A DNA stretch of 64,000 nucleotides, taken from NCBI RefSeq assembly GCF_000194155.1, contig NZ_GL877878.1:2964554-3028553 (forward strand). The letters are read 5' to 3'. Below are positions 55,150-63,800 of the stretch, piece by piece. Source of the stretch: Saccharopolyspora spinosa NRRL 18395. GTDB lineage: Bacteria > Actinomycetota > Actinomycetes > Mycobacteriales > Pseudonocardiaceae. The position numbers were made by a program, and so were the translations under genes. Position 1 is the stretch's first letter. The number at the start of each line of letters is the position of its first letter. Below the pieces are notes generated by a model. The model saw only the letters and a program-made list of their open reading frames with translations, made no database searches and had not been told where the DNA came from.

Positions 55150-56514
55150 ATGGATAGCTTGGCGTTGGTTTCGGGGTCGGTTGTGGAGATGCAGAGTCCA
55201 CAGTCGACTATGGCCGCGCGCTCCGATGCCGAGCTCCGCGAGGCGATCCGTCAGGCCGAGGCCACCATGCGCGCGGCGATGGCCGCCCAGCTGAAGGCCA
55301 TCGCCGAGGCCGAGCGTCGCGGGCTTCATGCCGAGCACAGCGCTCGCAGGACCGAGGTGTGGTTGCAGGAGATGCTCAACATCGCGCCAGGCGAGGCGAA
55401 AAGTCGTGTTCTGGTAGCCCGCATGGCAACCGAGCGGACCACGCCGCAAGGAGCGCCGGTACCCGCGGAGCTTCCGGCCACTGCCGAGGCGATTGCTTCG
55501 GGGGCGATCACGTTGCAGCATGCGCGCGTGATCGTGGACGGCGTTCGCCGCCTGGCCCCGATCAGCAGCATCGACCAGCTGGCACAGGCAGAAGCGATGC
55601 TCGCCGGTTACGCCGTCAAGTTCGCGCCGCACCACCTGGTCCGGCTGGCCGAGCGGACTCGGTACTACTTCGATCAGGACGGGGCATTCCGGCAGGAGGA
55701 AACCCAGCGCAAGATCCGCGAACTGAACTACGGCACGGCAGCGGACGGGATGACGGTCATCAATGCCCGCCTCGACCGTGAAACCGGCGCGAAGTTCCGG
55801 GCCGTCATCGAACCGCTGGCGGCCCCGCGTCCTTCGGAAGACGGCGAGCACGATCCGCGCACGGCTGGCCAACGCAATGCGGATGCACTGGAAGCGGTGC
55901 TGGACATCGCGATTGCGTCCGACCGCGTTCCCCGCTCCGGTGGCCAACGCCCGCACATTACGGTCGCGATCGACTTCGAAGACCTCAAGCGCGGTCTGGC
56001 TTCCGCCGAAACCGGTGGCCTGCCGGGCACGCTCACCGCGACAAACCAGCCGATCACGGCCGAGAACGTCCGCCGCCTGGCTTGCGACGCAGAAATCTTG
56101 CCGATCGTCCTCGGCGGCGAAGACGTTCCGCTGAGCATCGGTCGCACCGAACGCACCGCCCCGACCCACCTCCGCGCGGCATTGCTGCATCGCGACGGCA
56201 CGTGCGCGTTCCCGTCATGCGACCGCCCGCCGGGAACCCCGGACGCCCACCACATCGAATCCTGGATCGATGGAGGCAGCACCGACCTGGAAAACCTGGT
56301 GATGCTCTGCGGCCACCACCACCGAGCCGTCCACAGCCGGAACTGGCAGATCACGATGGTCAACGGCCGCCCGACCTTCACCGAACCCTCCACCGTGGAT
56401 GCTGTCCGAACGCCAAGACCGGGCGGCCGACCAACCGGCATCGAACAAAACAACATCCTCCGCCGGACAATCCCGAGACCACGCCCACCAGAGGCAACCG
56501 AAGCCTGCACCTGA
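55150..56514 (+). CDS. DUF222-HNH endonuclease (13E12 repeat family)
   Basis: This protein of about 454 residues has the DUF222 helical domain (ELREAIRQAEATMRAAMAAQLKAIAEAERRGL, TAEAIASGAITLQHARVIVDGV, LVRLAERTRYYFDQDGAFRQEE, MTVINARLDRETGAKFRAVIEPL) and a C-terminal HNH motif (RDGTCAFPSCDRPPGTPDAHHIESWIDGGSTDLENLVMLCGHHHRAVH; positions 372-415). Such genes are multi-copy in actinobacteria and often mobile. The start is uncertain: ATG 55150 (MDSLALV) is used; ATG 55114 is in frame too. Confidence 0.88.
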   Translation: MDSLALVSGSVVEMQSPQSTMAARSDAELREAIRQAEATMRAAMAAQLKAIAEAERRGLHAEHSARRTEVWLQEMLNIAPGEAKSRVLVARMATERTTPQGAPVPAELPATAEAIASGAITLQHARVIVDGVRRLAPISSIDQLAQAEAMLAGYAVKFAPHHLVRLAERTRYYFDQDGAFRQEETQRKIRELNYGTAADGMTVINARLDRETGAKFRAVIEPLAAPRPSEDGEHDPRTAGQRNADALEAVLDIAIASDRVPRSGGQRPHITVAIDFEDLKRGLASAETGGLPGTLTATNQPITAENVRRLACDAEILPIVLGGEDVPLSIGRTERTAPTHLRAALLHRDGTCAFPSCDRPPGTPDAHHIESWIDGGSTDLENLVMLCGHHHRAVHSRNWQITMVNGRPTFTEPSTVDAVRTPRPGGRPTGIEQNNILRRTIPRPRPPEATEACT

Positions 56515-56584
56515 ACCGCCGCCCCACGGCGGGCAATCCCGCACGGCCAAACCCCGCTTCGCTGAGCGTCCACCTGCGCTGTCT

Positions 56585-56890
56585 TCTGGGGTTGTGCCTG
56601 GGCACAGTAGCGCTCGACTACCTCCAGCACCATATCCCTGGATGCCACCGGATCGAGTGCGGCGCCAACCAGACGACTCCACAGGCGGCTGTACAGCTCG
56701 ACATCCTCACGAAGTCGAGGTACTTCCGAACTCGAAAGACCCAGCATTGCCGGGAGCCTCCACGCGGAACGTCGTACAGGACTTACCACGCACGGACGGG
56801 TAGGTTCGCGCCTCAAACGACAGGATCTGCAACTGAACGTTCGGCAGTTCCGCGATCTTGGCCACGTGCTCCAACTGCTCGTGATTCCCC
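56585..56890 (-). pseudogene. XRE/DUF5753 regulator, C-terminal scrap with frameshift
   Basis: The minus strand reads HEQLEHVAKIAELPNVQLQI, LSFEARTYPSVRGKSCTTFRVE, then after a frame break VELYSRLWSRLVGAALDPVA and SRDMVLEVVERY. This is the end of DUF5753 (actinomycete regulators paired with DUF397). The HTH part and the start are missing. Confidence 0.7.
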
Positions 56891-56972
56891 CCATCTGGCG
56901 GCCGCCTCCCCGCACCGCCGTGGCAGCCCCCGGTCCCGCCACAGAACCAACAGCCACTCGGTGGAAGCACGG

Positions 56973-57788
56973 TCAGCGCTTGCGGGCTACGCCGCCGAGA
57001 AAGTTGTGCTCCGCGTCGGAGGGTTCCGTCAGGCGGGGGCCGTCGGGCCACCAGTCGAAGAGGTACGTAAGGCCTGGTTCGATCATTTCCAGGCCGTTGA
57101 ACAGCGCTTGGATCTCGTCGCGATTCCGGGTGTGGCAGTCGCCCATCATCGCCTCGAACTGCGCCTTCACCCCTTCCGCGAGCTTCGCTTGGGACGTGCC
57201 GTCTTCCGGGTTGTAGAGGTGTGAGATCACGAGGAACGAGCCCGCGGCCAAGGCGTCGATGTAGGTCGAAATGATGCCCACCGGGTCGCGATCGGTCGAC
57301 ACGTGGTGCAGGGTGTTGCCGTAGATCAGCGCCACCGGGCGACTGAAGTCCAGGGACCGGGTCACCACCGGGTTTTCCAGGATCTCCGCCGACTGCCGCA
57401 TATCCCCGAGCTCAAAGTGCGTGTACTCGTTGTCGACCAGCAGCGCTCGGCCGTGCGCGACGACCGACGCGTCGATGTCGAAGTAGACCACTCGCGCCTC
57501 GGGGTTGATGTGCTGCGCCTCCTGGTGGGTGTTCGCCGCGCTCGGCAGGCCCGAGCCCAGGTCGAGGAACTGGTCGATGCCAGCCTGCGCCGCGAGGTAG
57601 CGGACCACGCGGATCAGCCAGTCCCGGCACTGCCGCCCGACCTGCACCGCGTCCGGGGCGATCTTCTGGACCTCGCGCAGCACCTCGCGGTCCACCTCGA
57701 AATTGTCTTTGCCGCCAATGAAAGCGTCGTACACCCGCGCCATGCTCGGTTTTGAGGTATCGATCTTCGCCCTGTCAGCAGCTGTCAT
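56973..57788 (-). CDS. SAM-dependent methyltransferase (Methyltransf_19/DUF574)
   Basis: This 271-residue enzyme starts KIDTSKPSMARVYDAFIGGKDNFEVDRE, the DUF574 signature, followed by FLDLGSGLPSAANTHQEAQ (SAM-binding), VVYFDIDASVVAHGRALL and ALIYGNTLHHV, and the lower domain YLFDWWPDGPR. The family is abundant in actinomycetes and often sits near XRE/DUF397 genes, as here with the DUF5753 scrap. The substrate is unknown. ATG 57788. Confidence 0.9.
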   Translation of the reverse strand: MTAADRAKIDTSKPSMARVYDAFIGGKDNFEVDREVLREVQKIAPDAVQVGRQCRDWLIRVVRYLAAQAGIDQFLDLGSGLPSAANTHQEAQHINPEARVVYFDIDASVVAHGRALLVDNEYTHFELGDMRQSAEILENPVVTRSLDFSRPVALIYGNTLHHVSTDRDPVGIISTYIDALAAGSFLVISHLYNPEDGTSQAKLAEGVKAQFEAMMGDCHTRNRDEIQALFNGLEMIEPGLTYLFDWWPDGPRLTEPSDAEHNFLGGVARKR

Positions 57789-57974
57789 GATCGAATCCGC
57801 TCGTCCCGGATGCGTTGATCACGACAGCGTAAACCCGTTCGGGCAGGCTCCACGGCCTTTTGGGGAAATCCGGTTCCCGGTCACCTGGGGTTGGGCCTGG
57901 CGACAAAGACCGGTTCTCCTTGCAGTCCTGCACTCGGCATGGGAGGCGGCCCCTCCGGGCGAGGCGGCAGCCGA

Positions 57975-58925
57975 TCAGCCGTCTTGGCGGGGACGCCGGT
58001 CGATGGGGTTTGCGTGGGTGTTGCTGGAGACAGGATCGAAGTGGGCGGCGTGACGCAGATGTTCGGCGAGTGAGGCGACGGCCGTCGAGGCGGCATGGTC
58101 CTTGTCGCCCCAGGCCAGCAAATGGTGGCGACGAGCCCAGGGGTCTTGCAGTTCACACACCTCAAGTGGCTGGTGGGGGTCGATGACGGGACGCGGTACT
58201 ACGGCGAGTCCGACTCCGGCAGCGGCGAGGGCGACGAGGACGTTGAGATTCGCGACGGTCGTGCGGTAGCGCACCACCGGAGCGTGTGACACGAGGTGCT
58301 TCTCGATCCAACGGCGCAGCGAGGAGTCGGCGTTGAGCCCGACAAGAGGATGCTCGGCGACTTCGCTGTAGGTCAGCGCGGTCCGTCCGGCGAGGATTCC
58401 TCCGGCCTGGCCGATCACGACGAGTGAGTCGTCGCCGAGGGGCTCCATGTGCAGGCCGCAGTCGCGGGTCTCGTCGTCGAGGACCACCCCAAGGTCCGCC
58501 TCGCCGTCGGCGAGCATCCGCACGGTCTGGGGCGTGCGGCTCTCGGACACCGTGACGTCGACGTCTGGATGTGCTCGGAGGAACGAGACCAGGGCCCTCG
58601 GCACGAGCCGGTGCATCGCGGAGCCGCCACTGAGCAGGGTCAGTGGGGCGGTGGGAGACCGGGTATAGCTCGCGACGGCGCTTTCGAGTCTTGCGGTCTG
58701 AGCGAGCACGTCCCGTGCGTGGCGGGCCAGGGTGGTCCCGGCTGGTGTCGGCCGCACGCCCCGCCGGCCGCGGATCAGCAGTGCCACGCCGGCTTGGCCT
58801 TCCAGCGAACGCACTCTGGCGCTGGCCGAAGGCAGGCTCAGGTGCATCCGCCGAGCACCCGCCGTGATCGACCCCTCGGTCACGATGTGGAGGAAGAGCC
58901 GCAGGTCGTCCAGGTCGTAGCGCAT
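57975..58925 (-). CDS. LysR-family regulator divergent from TauE/SafE
   Basis: This 316-residue protein starts MRYDLDDLRLFLHIVTEGSITAGARRMHLSLPSASARVRSLEGQ, a standard LysR HTH, and has a type-2 effector domain (LTLLSGGSAMHRLVPRALVSF, GEADLGVVLDDE, LVGLNADSSLRRWIEKHL, LAAAGVGLAVVPRP). It shares a short divergent promoter with the TauE/SafE gene, so it likely controls that transporter and itself. Confidence 0.9.
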   Translation of the reverse strand: MRYDLDDLRLFLHIVTEGSITAGARRMHLSLPSASARVRSLEGQAGVALLIRGRRGVRPTPAGTTLARHARDVLAQTARLESAVASYTRSPTAPLTLLSGGSAMHRLVPRALVSFLRAHPDVDVTVSESRTPQTVRMLADGEADLGVVLDDETRDCGLHMEPLGDDSLVVIGQAGGILAGRTALTYSEVAEHPLVGLNADSSLRRWIEKHLVSHAPVVRYRTTVANLNVLVALAAAGVGLAVVPRPVIDPHQPLEVCELQDPWARRHHLLAWGDKDHAASTAVASLAEHLRHAAHFDPVSSNTHANPIDRRPRQDG

Positions 58926-58940
58926 CGTCTCAGGCTAAGG

Positions 58941-58957
58941 CCCAGCCTAAGGCTGGG
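58941..58957. promoter_or_regulatory. LysR-type operator candidate
   Basis: CCCAGCC-TAA-GGCTGGG is a perfect 7-bp inverted repeat with a 3-nt centre, and the similar GGCTAAGGC precedes it, between the divergent LysR (start 58925) and TauE/SafE genes. The position fits LysR binding. Confidence 0.5.
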
Positions 58958-59008
58958 TACGCCGATTACGCATTGTGGACCCACTGGTCGCGGGACGATG
59001 CTCGGGCT

Positions 59009-59770
59009 GTGATCGAGTTTTTGCTTGTTCTGCTGACCGGTACCGCTGCCGGGGCGCTGAACGCCATCGGTGGCGGGGGTACGTTCGTCGCGCTGCCCGC
59101 TCTCGTCGCGTTCGGCCTGCCACCGGTGACCGCGAACGCGCTGTCGCGGGTCGCCCTCGTGCCTGGGGCCGTGGCCAGCGCGTGGGTCTACCGACGCGAG
59201 CTCACGCCGGTCGGGGAGACGTCCACGAAGGCGCTGATGGCGATCAGCATGGTCGGCGGCGGGGTCGGTGCCGGTCTGCTGCTGGCACTGCCGGCATCAT
59301 CGTTCGACGCCGCGGCGCCCTGGCTGCTCGCCGCCGCCACGCTGATCCTCGCCTTCGGGCGCCGCCTCTCCCAGACGTTGCGCAACGCACTGGGCCGCTC
59401 GGTCAGCATGAGTCCCCGGGCCGTCCTGATCGGTCAATTTTTCCTCGCCGTGTACGGCGGATACTTCGGCGGTGCCGTAGGTATCACGATGATGGCGCTG
59501 TGGGGCATCGGGCTCGGACTCGACGCCGCCGCCAGCAACCCGATGCGGGTCGTGCAGCTTGCGGCCGTTTTTTTCAGCGCGGCTGTGCTGTTCCTCTTCG
59601 CTTCGGACGTACTGGGCGCTCCGCTCGTCCTCGCAGCCATGCTGGTCGGCGCCGTGGCCGGCGGCTGGGCCGGCGCCCACCTCGCCCGCCGTCTCCCCGC
59701 CTCGCTGCTGCGGGGCAGCATTCTGGCCATCGCCGTGGCCATGACTGTCATGTATTTCTTGCGCGGCTGA
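59009..59770 (+). CDS. TauE/SafE family anion transporter
   Basis: This 253-residue protein has about eight helices with the two TauE signatures: LVLLTGTAAGALNAIGGGGTFVALPALVAFGLPP and IGQFFLAVYGGYFGGAVGITMMALWGIG. The family exports sulfite or sulfoacetate or other organic anions. Start GTG 59009 (MIEFLLVLL); a GTG at 58973 in frame would add 12 residues. A divergent LysR gene suggests induction by its substrate. Confidence 0.9.
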   Translation: MIEFLLVLLTGTAAGALNAIGGGGTFVALPALVAFGLPPVTANALSRVALVPGAVASAWVYRRELTPVGETSTKALMAISMVGGGVGAGLLLALPASSFDAAAPWLLAAATLILAFGRRLSQTLRNALGRSVSMSPRAVLIGQFFLAVYGGYFGGAVGITMMALWGIGLGLDAAASNPMRVVQLAAVFFSAAVLFLFASDVLGAPLVLAAMLVGAVAGGWAGAHLARRLPASLLRGSILAIAVAMTVMYFLRG

Positions 59771-59987
59771 GCATGCGGGAGCGAGCTACCGCGCACGGAT
59801 GTGGCAGGCGTGAGGCGGGTGATGGCCTGCAAGGTGACGGCTGGCCCGCGCGAAATGCCGGTCCGATCGGTGAGCAGCAGCCGAAGCCGACGGCACCACC
59901 TGTTCCCCTGGCACCGCGCCGATTTTCGCCGGCCTGGCCCAAGTTGACGACATACCGAGAAGCACTCCCGACCCGCTCGGAGGAGAG

Positions 59988-60155
59988 ATGGTCACACCGT
60001 CATCCGGCACACCGTCCGATGTTTCCCGGCTGCAGCGACAGTTCGCCGTGCGCGCTTTGGCCCTCGCACTCGTCTTCTGCGTCACGGGCGAAATGCTGCT
60101 GACCATTATCGTCGCGCTCATCGGCCTCGGGCTCCTCGTGCTATCGGCCGAGTGA
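59988..60155 (+). CDS. 55-residue single-helix membrane microprotein
   Basis: ATG 59988 follows GGAGGAG closely (a strong ribosome site). The product is a short polar N-terminus (MVTPSSGTPSDVSRLQRQFAV) and one long hydrophobic helix (LALALVFCVTGEMLLTIIVALIGLGLLVL). The strong ribosome site makes it more likely to be real than other frames of this length. No family is recognised. Confidence 0.65.
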   Translation: MVTPSSGTPSDVSRLQRQFAVRALALALVFCVTGEMLLTIIVALIGLGLLVLSAE

Positions 60156-60198
60156 CGGCGGCTCCGGCCCGGGAGGTTCCCGGGCCGGATCTCACCGT

Positions 60199-60692
60199 TC
60201 AGCGGGGCACGCTGTAGAGCACGCGTTTGCCCGGGTGCTCCGTGACCGTCCAGACCTCGTTATTGCCAGGACAGTACGGCAGGTCCTCCACGCCGATCAC
60301 CACGTCGCGCGCCGGACCGTCCACTGTGAGCACTTCTGCTCCGGTCGCTTTGTCCGGCAACGTATCCTGGAAGTGGCCCGGGCCGGTCGTTCCTCCGCCG
60401 GTGCTGAGGAACCAGCGGCCGTCCGTGGCCGTCGCGCCCCGCACACGGGGCTTCGCCAGCCGGTACGCCGACTGTAGACCAGCAGCACGTGCTGGTACTT
60501 GCTGGTCGCGGGCGAGGTGCAGGCACTTCCGGTGCTGCCCTGGCGGTTGGCCTGGTCCAGGATGTTCTGCACGCCGATCTTCGGCAGTTGGGCATCCAGC
60601 TTGCCGGCCCTCGACTGCAGGTCACCGCTGGCGTTGTTGAGCACGAAATCGTTGGCGTTGGGCGCTTCCGCCGGTGCCGCCGCGGCGGACAT
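60199..60692 (-). pseudogene. Secreted hypothetical protein, frameshifted
   Basis: From ATG 60692 one frame reads NDFVLNNASGDLQSRAGKLD, then CTSPATSKYQHVLLVYS. The adjacent frame continues AYRLAKPRVRGATATDGRWF, LSTGGGTTGPGHF, then EDLPYCPGNNEVWTVTEHPG and KRVLYSVPR to a stop at 60199. The second half resembles the end of actinomycete secreted proteins with an EDLxYxxxxxxLWTvTE(H/Y)PG motif. The frame break is near 60470, and no signal peptide is present in the remaining first half, so the 5' end may also be lost. Confidence 0.65.
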
Positions 60693-60752
60693 CGGGAGGT
60701 CAGGCGGACAACCGCTGCGGTTCCAATCCCACTGCACCGCAGTCCGGAAGCG

Positions 60753-60770
60753 CGATTTCGCGCGAAATCG
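60753..60770. repeat. 18-bp palindrome CGATTTCGCGCGAAATCG
   Basis: A perfect palindrome of 18 bp upstream of the CHAT gene (78 bp from its start). Related GATTTCG/CGAAA(C/T) elements occur near 49250-49319, and a looser relative (CAATTTC-CATT-GAAATTG) at 19411-19428, suggesting a dispersed intergenic element. Confidence 0.6.
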
Positions 60771-60847
60771 GTGCTTGGACACATGTGGTGTCCAGTCGTC
60801 GTGGCTCTAAGCTGGATCGGCGTTCTTGATCACTTCGGGGAGGTGCG

Positions 60848-63800
60848 ATGACTGCCGATCCGGCGGAGCTCGACGAGGCCATCGCGCAGCGGTATGCCCA
60901 GCTCACCGAAGAGCTCGACGACGAAACCGCCTACCTGGTCCTGGTGGAGCTGGCCGATCTGCTGCTGCACCGCGCCCAGACAACCGGCGCGGACGTCGAC
61001 GAAGTCATCGAGGTCGCCGGGAATCTGCTCCATCACCTCGCCGACGACTCGCCCGGCCGCGCCGCCCCGCTCTACCAGCTCGGCCTCGCGCACGCGCTGC
61101 TCGCAGAGCGCGGGGACAAGGAGGAATTCCGCACCGCCGTCGGCTATCTGCGGCAGCTGCGGCCGCTGCTGTCCGACGACGCGGCCGAGATCGTTGGCCG
61201 GATCGGCCTGATCACCGGCCAGATGGTCGTCAACCTGGGTGCCTTGGAGGAGTCCGACGCGGCACTGGCCGACCTGAACACGGCGTCCGCCCTGCTGCCG
61301 GATTCGCCGCTGCGGAACCAGGTTCGCCTCACGCGCGGCCTGATCCACACCGTCCGGTTCCTGTCGGGGGGCGGCGACGAAACCGATCACCGGAGGGCGA
61401 CCGATGATCTCACCGAAGCGCTGAAACACCCGCTCGACACCGGCATGTCGGACGCCTGCCACATCGGCCTGGCCTTCCTCATCGTGGCCAGGGACGTGCC
61501 CGCCGAGCTGCGCCACGGCCGCCTCCAAGCGAACGTCGGCGACCGGATGTCACTCCCCACCGATGAGCTCCCCGAGGTTCGCCGCCACCTGGACGCGCTT
61601 TCCCCGGACGCCGCCGCCGACAGCTCCGTGACCACCTGGAAGGTCCTCGTCCAAGCCGCGGGCAACCTGGACAACTCGTCCCGCGAGGACTGGGAGACGG
61701 CGATCGGCGAGCTCGACGACGCGGCGCGCAGCTGGCCCGAGGACGAGCCTGGCAAGCAAGAAATCGCCGGGCTGCAAGCAGGTCTGGCCGCCAAGCTCGC
61801 AGAGGTCACGGGCAGCTCCGAAGACGCCGACGCCGCAATTGCCCGGATCGCCGCGGCCGCCGCGGCGCTGCCGGCCGACCACCCCATGCGCCCGTTGCTG
61901 CTCACCGGTTTGCGCACTTCCTTGGTCACGCCCGGCAAGAAGCCCTCGGATTTCGACCAGACCGAACACGCCGCCACCATCCAGCGGCTGGAACACGCGT
62001 TGGAGTACTTCGCGGACGACGATCCGGATCGCGCCTCGGTGCTCACCCAGCTGACGATGGCGCTGCTGGGGTCGGTCGTGGCCGACCGTGCGCAGTCGCC
62101 GAAATCACTGGCCAGGGTTCGGGAAATGTGCGAGCGGGCAATCCGCCGTGGCTCCGCCGATCCGGTCAACACCGGCGTCAACCATTTCCTGCTGGGCTCC
62201 GCTGACGGCCTCCAAGCCATCACCGATCGCACCGATGAACTGCTCGACACCGCGGTGGAGAACATGCAGCGCGCCGACGAGCTGCTGCCCGCGGACCACC
62301 AGCTGCGACCGTTGATGATGCCGTGGCTGAGCGCCCTGCTCTCCCAGCGGTTCATGGCCCTTGGTGCTCGGGAGGACCTCGACGCCGCGCGCTACTACGC
62401 GGAAAGCGTCGGCGGGGGCGACGTGCTCGCGCGGTTCACATCCGCGGTGAGCCGGATTTCCCCGAGCCGCACCGATCCCGACGCGTTGGACCAGGCAGGC
62501 GCGGAACTAGCGCAACTGCTGTCGGAACTTCCGCCGGACAGCGTGCTGCGGCCCCGGTTCGCGAGTGCGCTGGGGTCGATCCGGCTGCTCCGGAGCATGA
62601 TCAGCGGCGGCGAGTTCCGCCTGGACGGCATCGACAAGGACGAGGTGCGCAGCGCGACGGACGCCATTCTCGACGCGCTCGACCAGGTGCCCGATCACCA
62701 CTTCGACCAGCCGAACGAGGTGCTCGGTGCCGCGGTGGCGTGCGTCAGTCAGGCGATGGTGACCCGGGATCTCGGGATGCTCAACCGGGGCATCGGCATG
62801 ATGGTCGAGATCTGCGCCAACCCCGATGTGTACCCGCAGAACCGCTGGCAGGCGCTTTACATGTTGGCGACCGCGTTGCGGACCCGCTTCGAATTCACCC
62901 GCGCACCACGTGATCTCAGCAACGCCATCGACCGGTTTGAGCAGGTGCTTCGCGAGTTCGAGCTGGAGCCTGGGGCGTTTGACACCGCGAACCTGCTGCA
63001 CTCGCTGGCCGACTGCTACTTCACCCGCGGCGACAGCGTGCGTCGTGATCCGCAGCGATCCGTGACCACCGGGCTGGATGCGTTGCGCGAGCGGGCGCGC
63101 ACCGTCCTGCTGCAGTCCAGCGCGCGCCGGGCGTTGGAGACGGCGAGCACCGCAGCTGGCGAAGCAGCTGACGTGGGCCGTTGGTGTCTCGCAGCCGGGC
63201 AGTCGGAGGCTGCGGTGCAGGCGTTGGAGTTGGGGCGCGGCATGGTTTTGCACGCTGCGACGGTCGACGCGAACATGCCGGCCCTGCTGCGGGAGAACGG
63301 GCACGCGGATCTCGCCGACCGGTGGGAATCCGAGGTGGGGCAACAACAACCTTGGGACATCGGCGCTTCCGGGACCGCGAGCGTGGCCGATGCCGCGCTG
63401 CCCAGCGACCTTCGTTCCCGGGTTCTGCGTGCCTTCGAAGGCACGGCGGTGGAAGCGCAGCTGCTGGCCCCGCCGCTGGTGGCGGAGATCGCCGCCGGGC
63501 TGCGCGCTGCGCGCACACAAGCTCTGGTCTATCTGCTCCCCGGCGTCGCGGTGCTGGTCACCGCCGACGGGCGGGTCGAGCGGGTGGAATCGGCGCAGCT
63601 CACGGAGGACGGCCCGGTCGCCCGGTTCGACCAGATGCAGCGCGAACGCTCCCGCGAGGTCGAGGCCCAGTGGCGGGCGGCGTTGGAGAGCGTCTGCGAC
63701 TGGGCTTGGACCGCGGCGCTGAACCCGGTGCTGGACCTGGTCGCCGCCGGGTCGCGCGAGCGCCCGCTGCGAATCGTGCTGGTACCCGTGGGAAAGCTGG

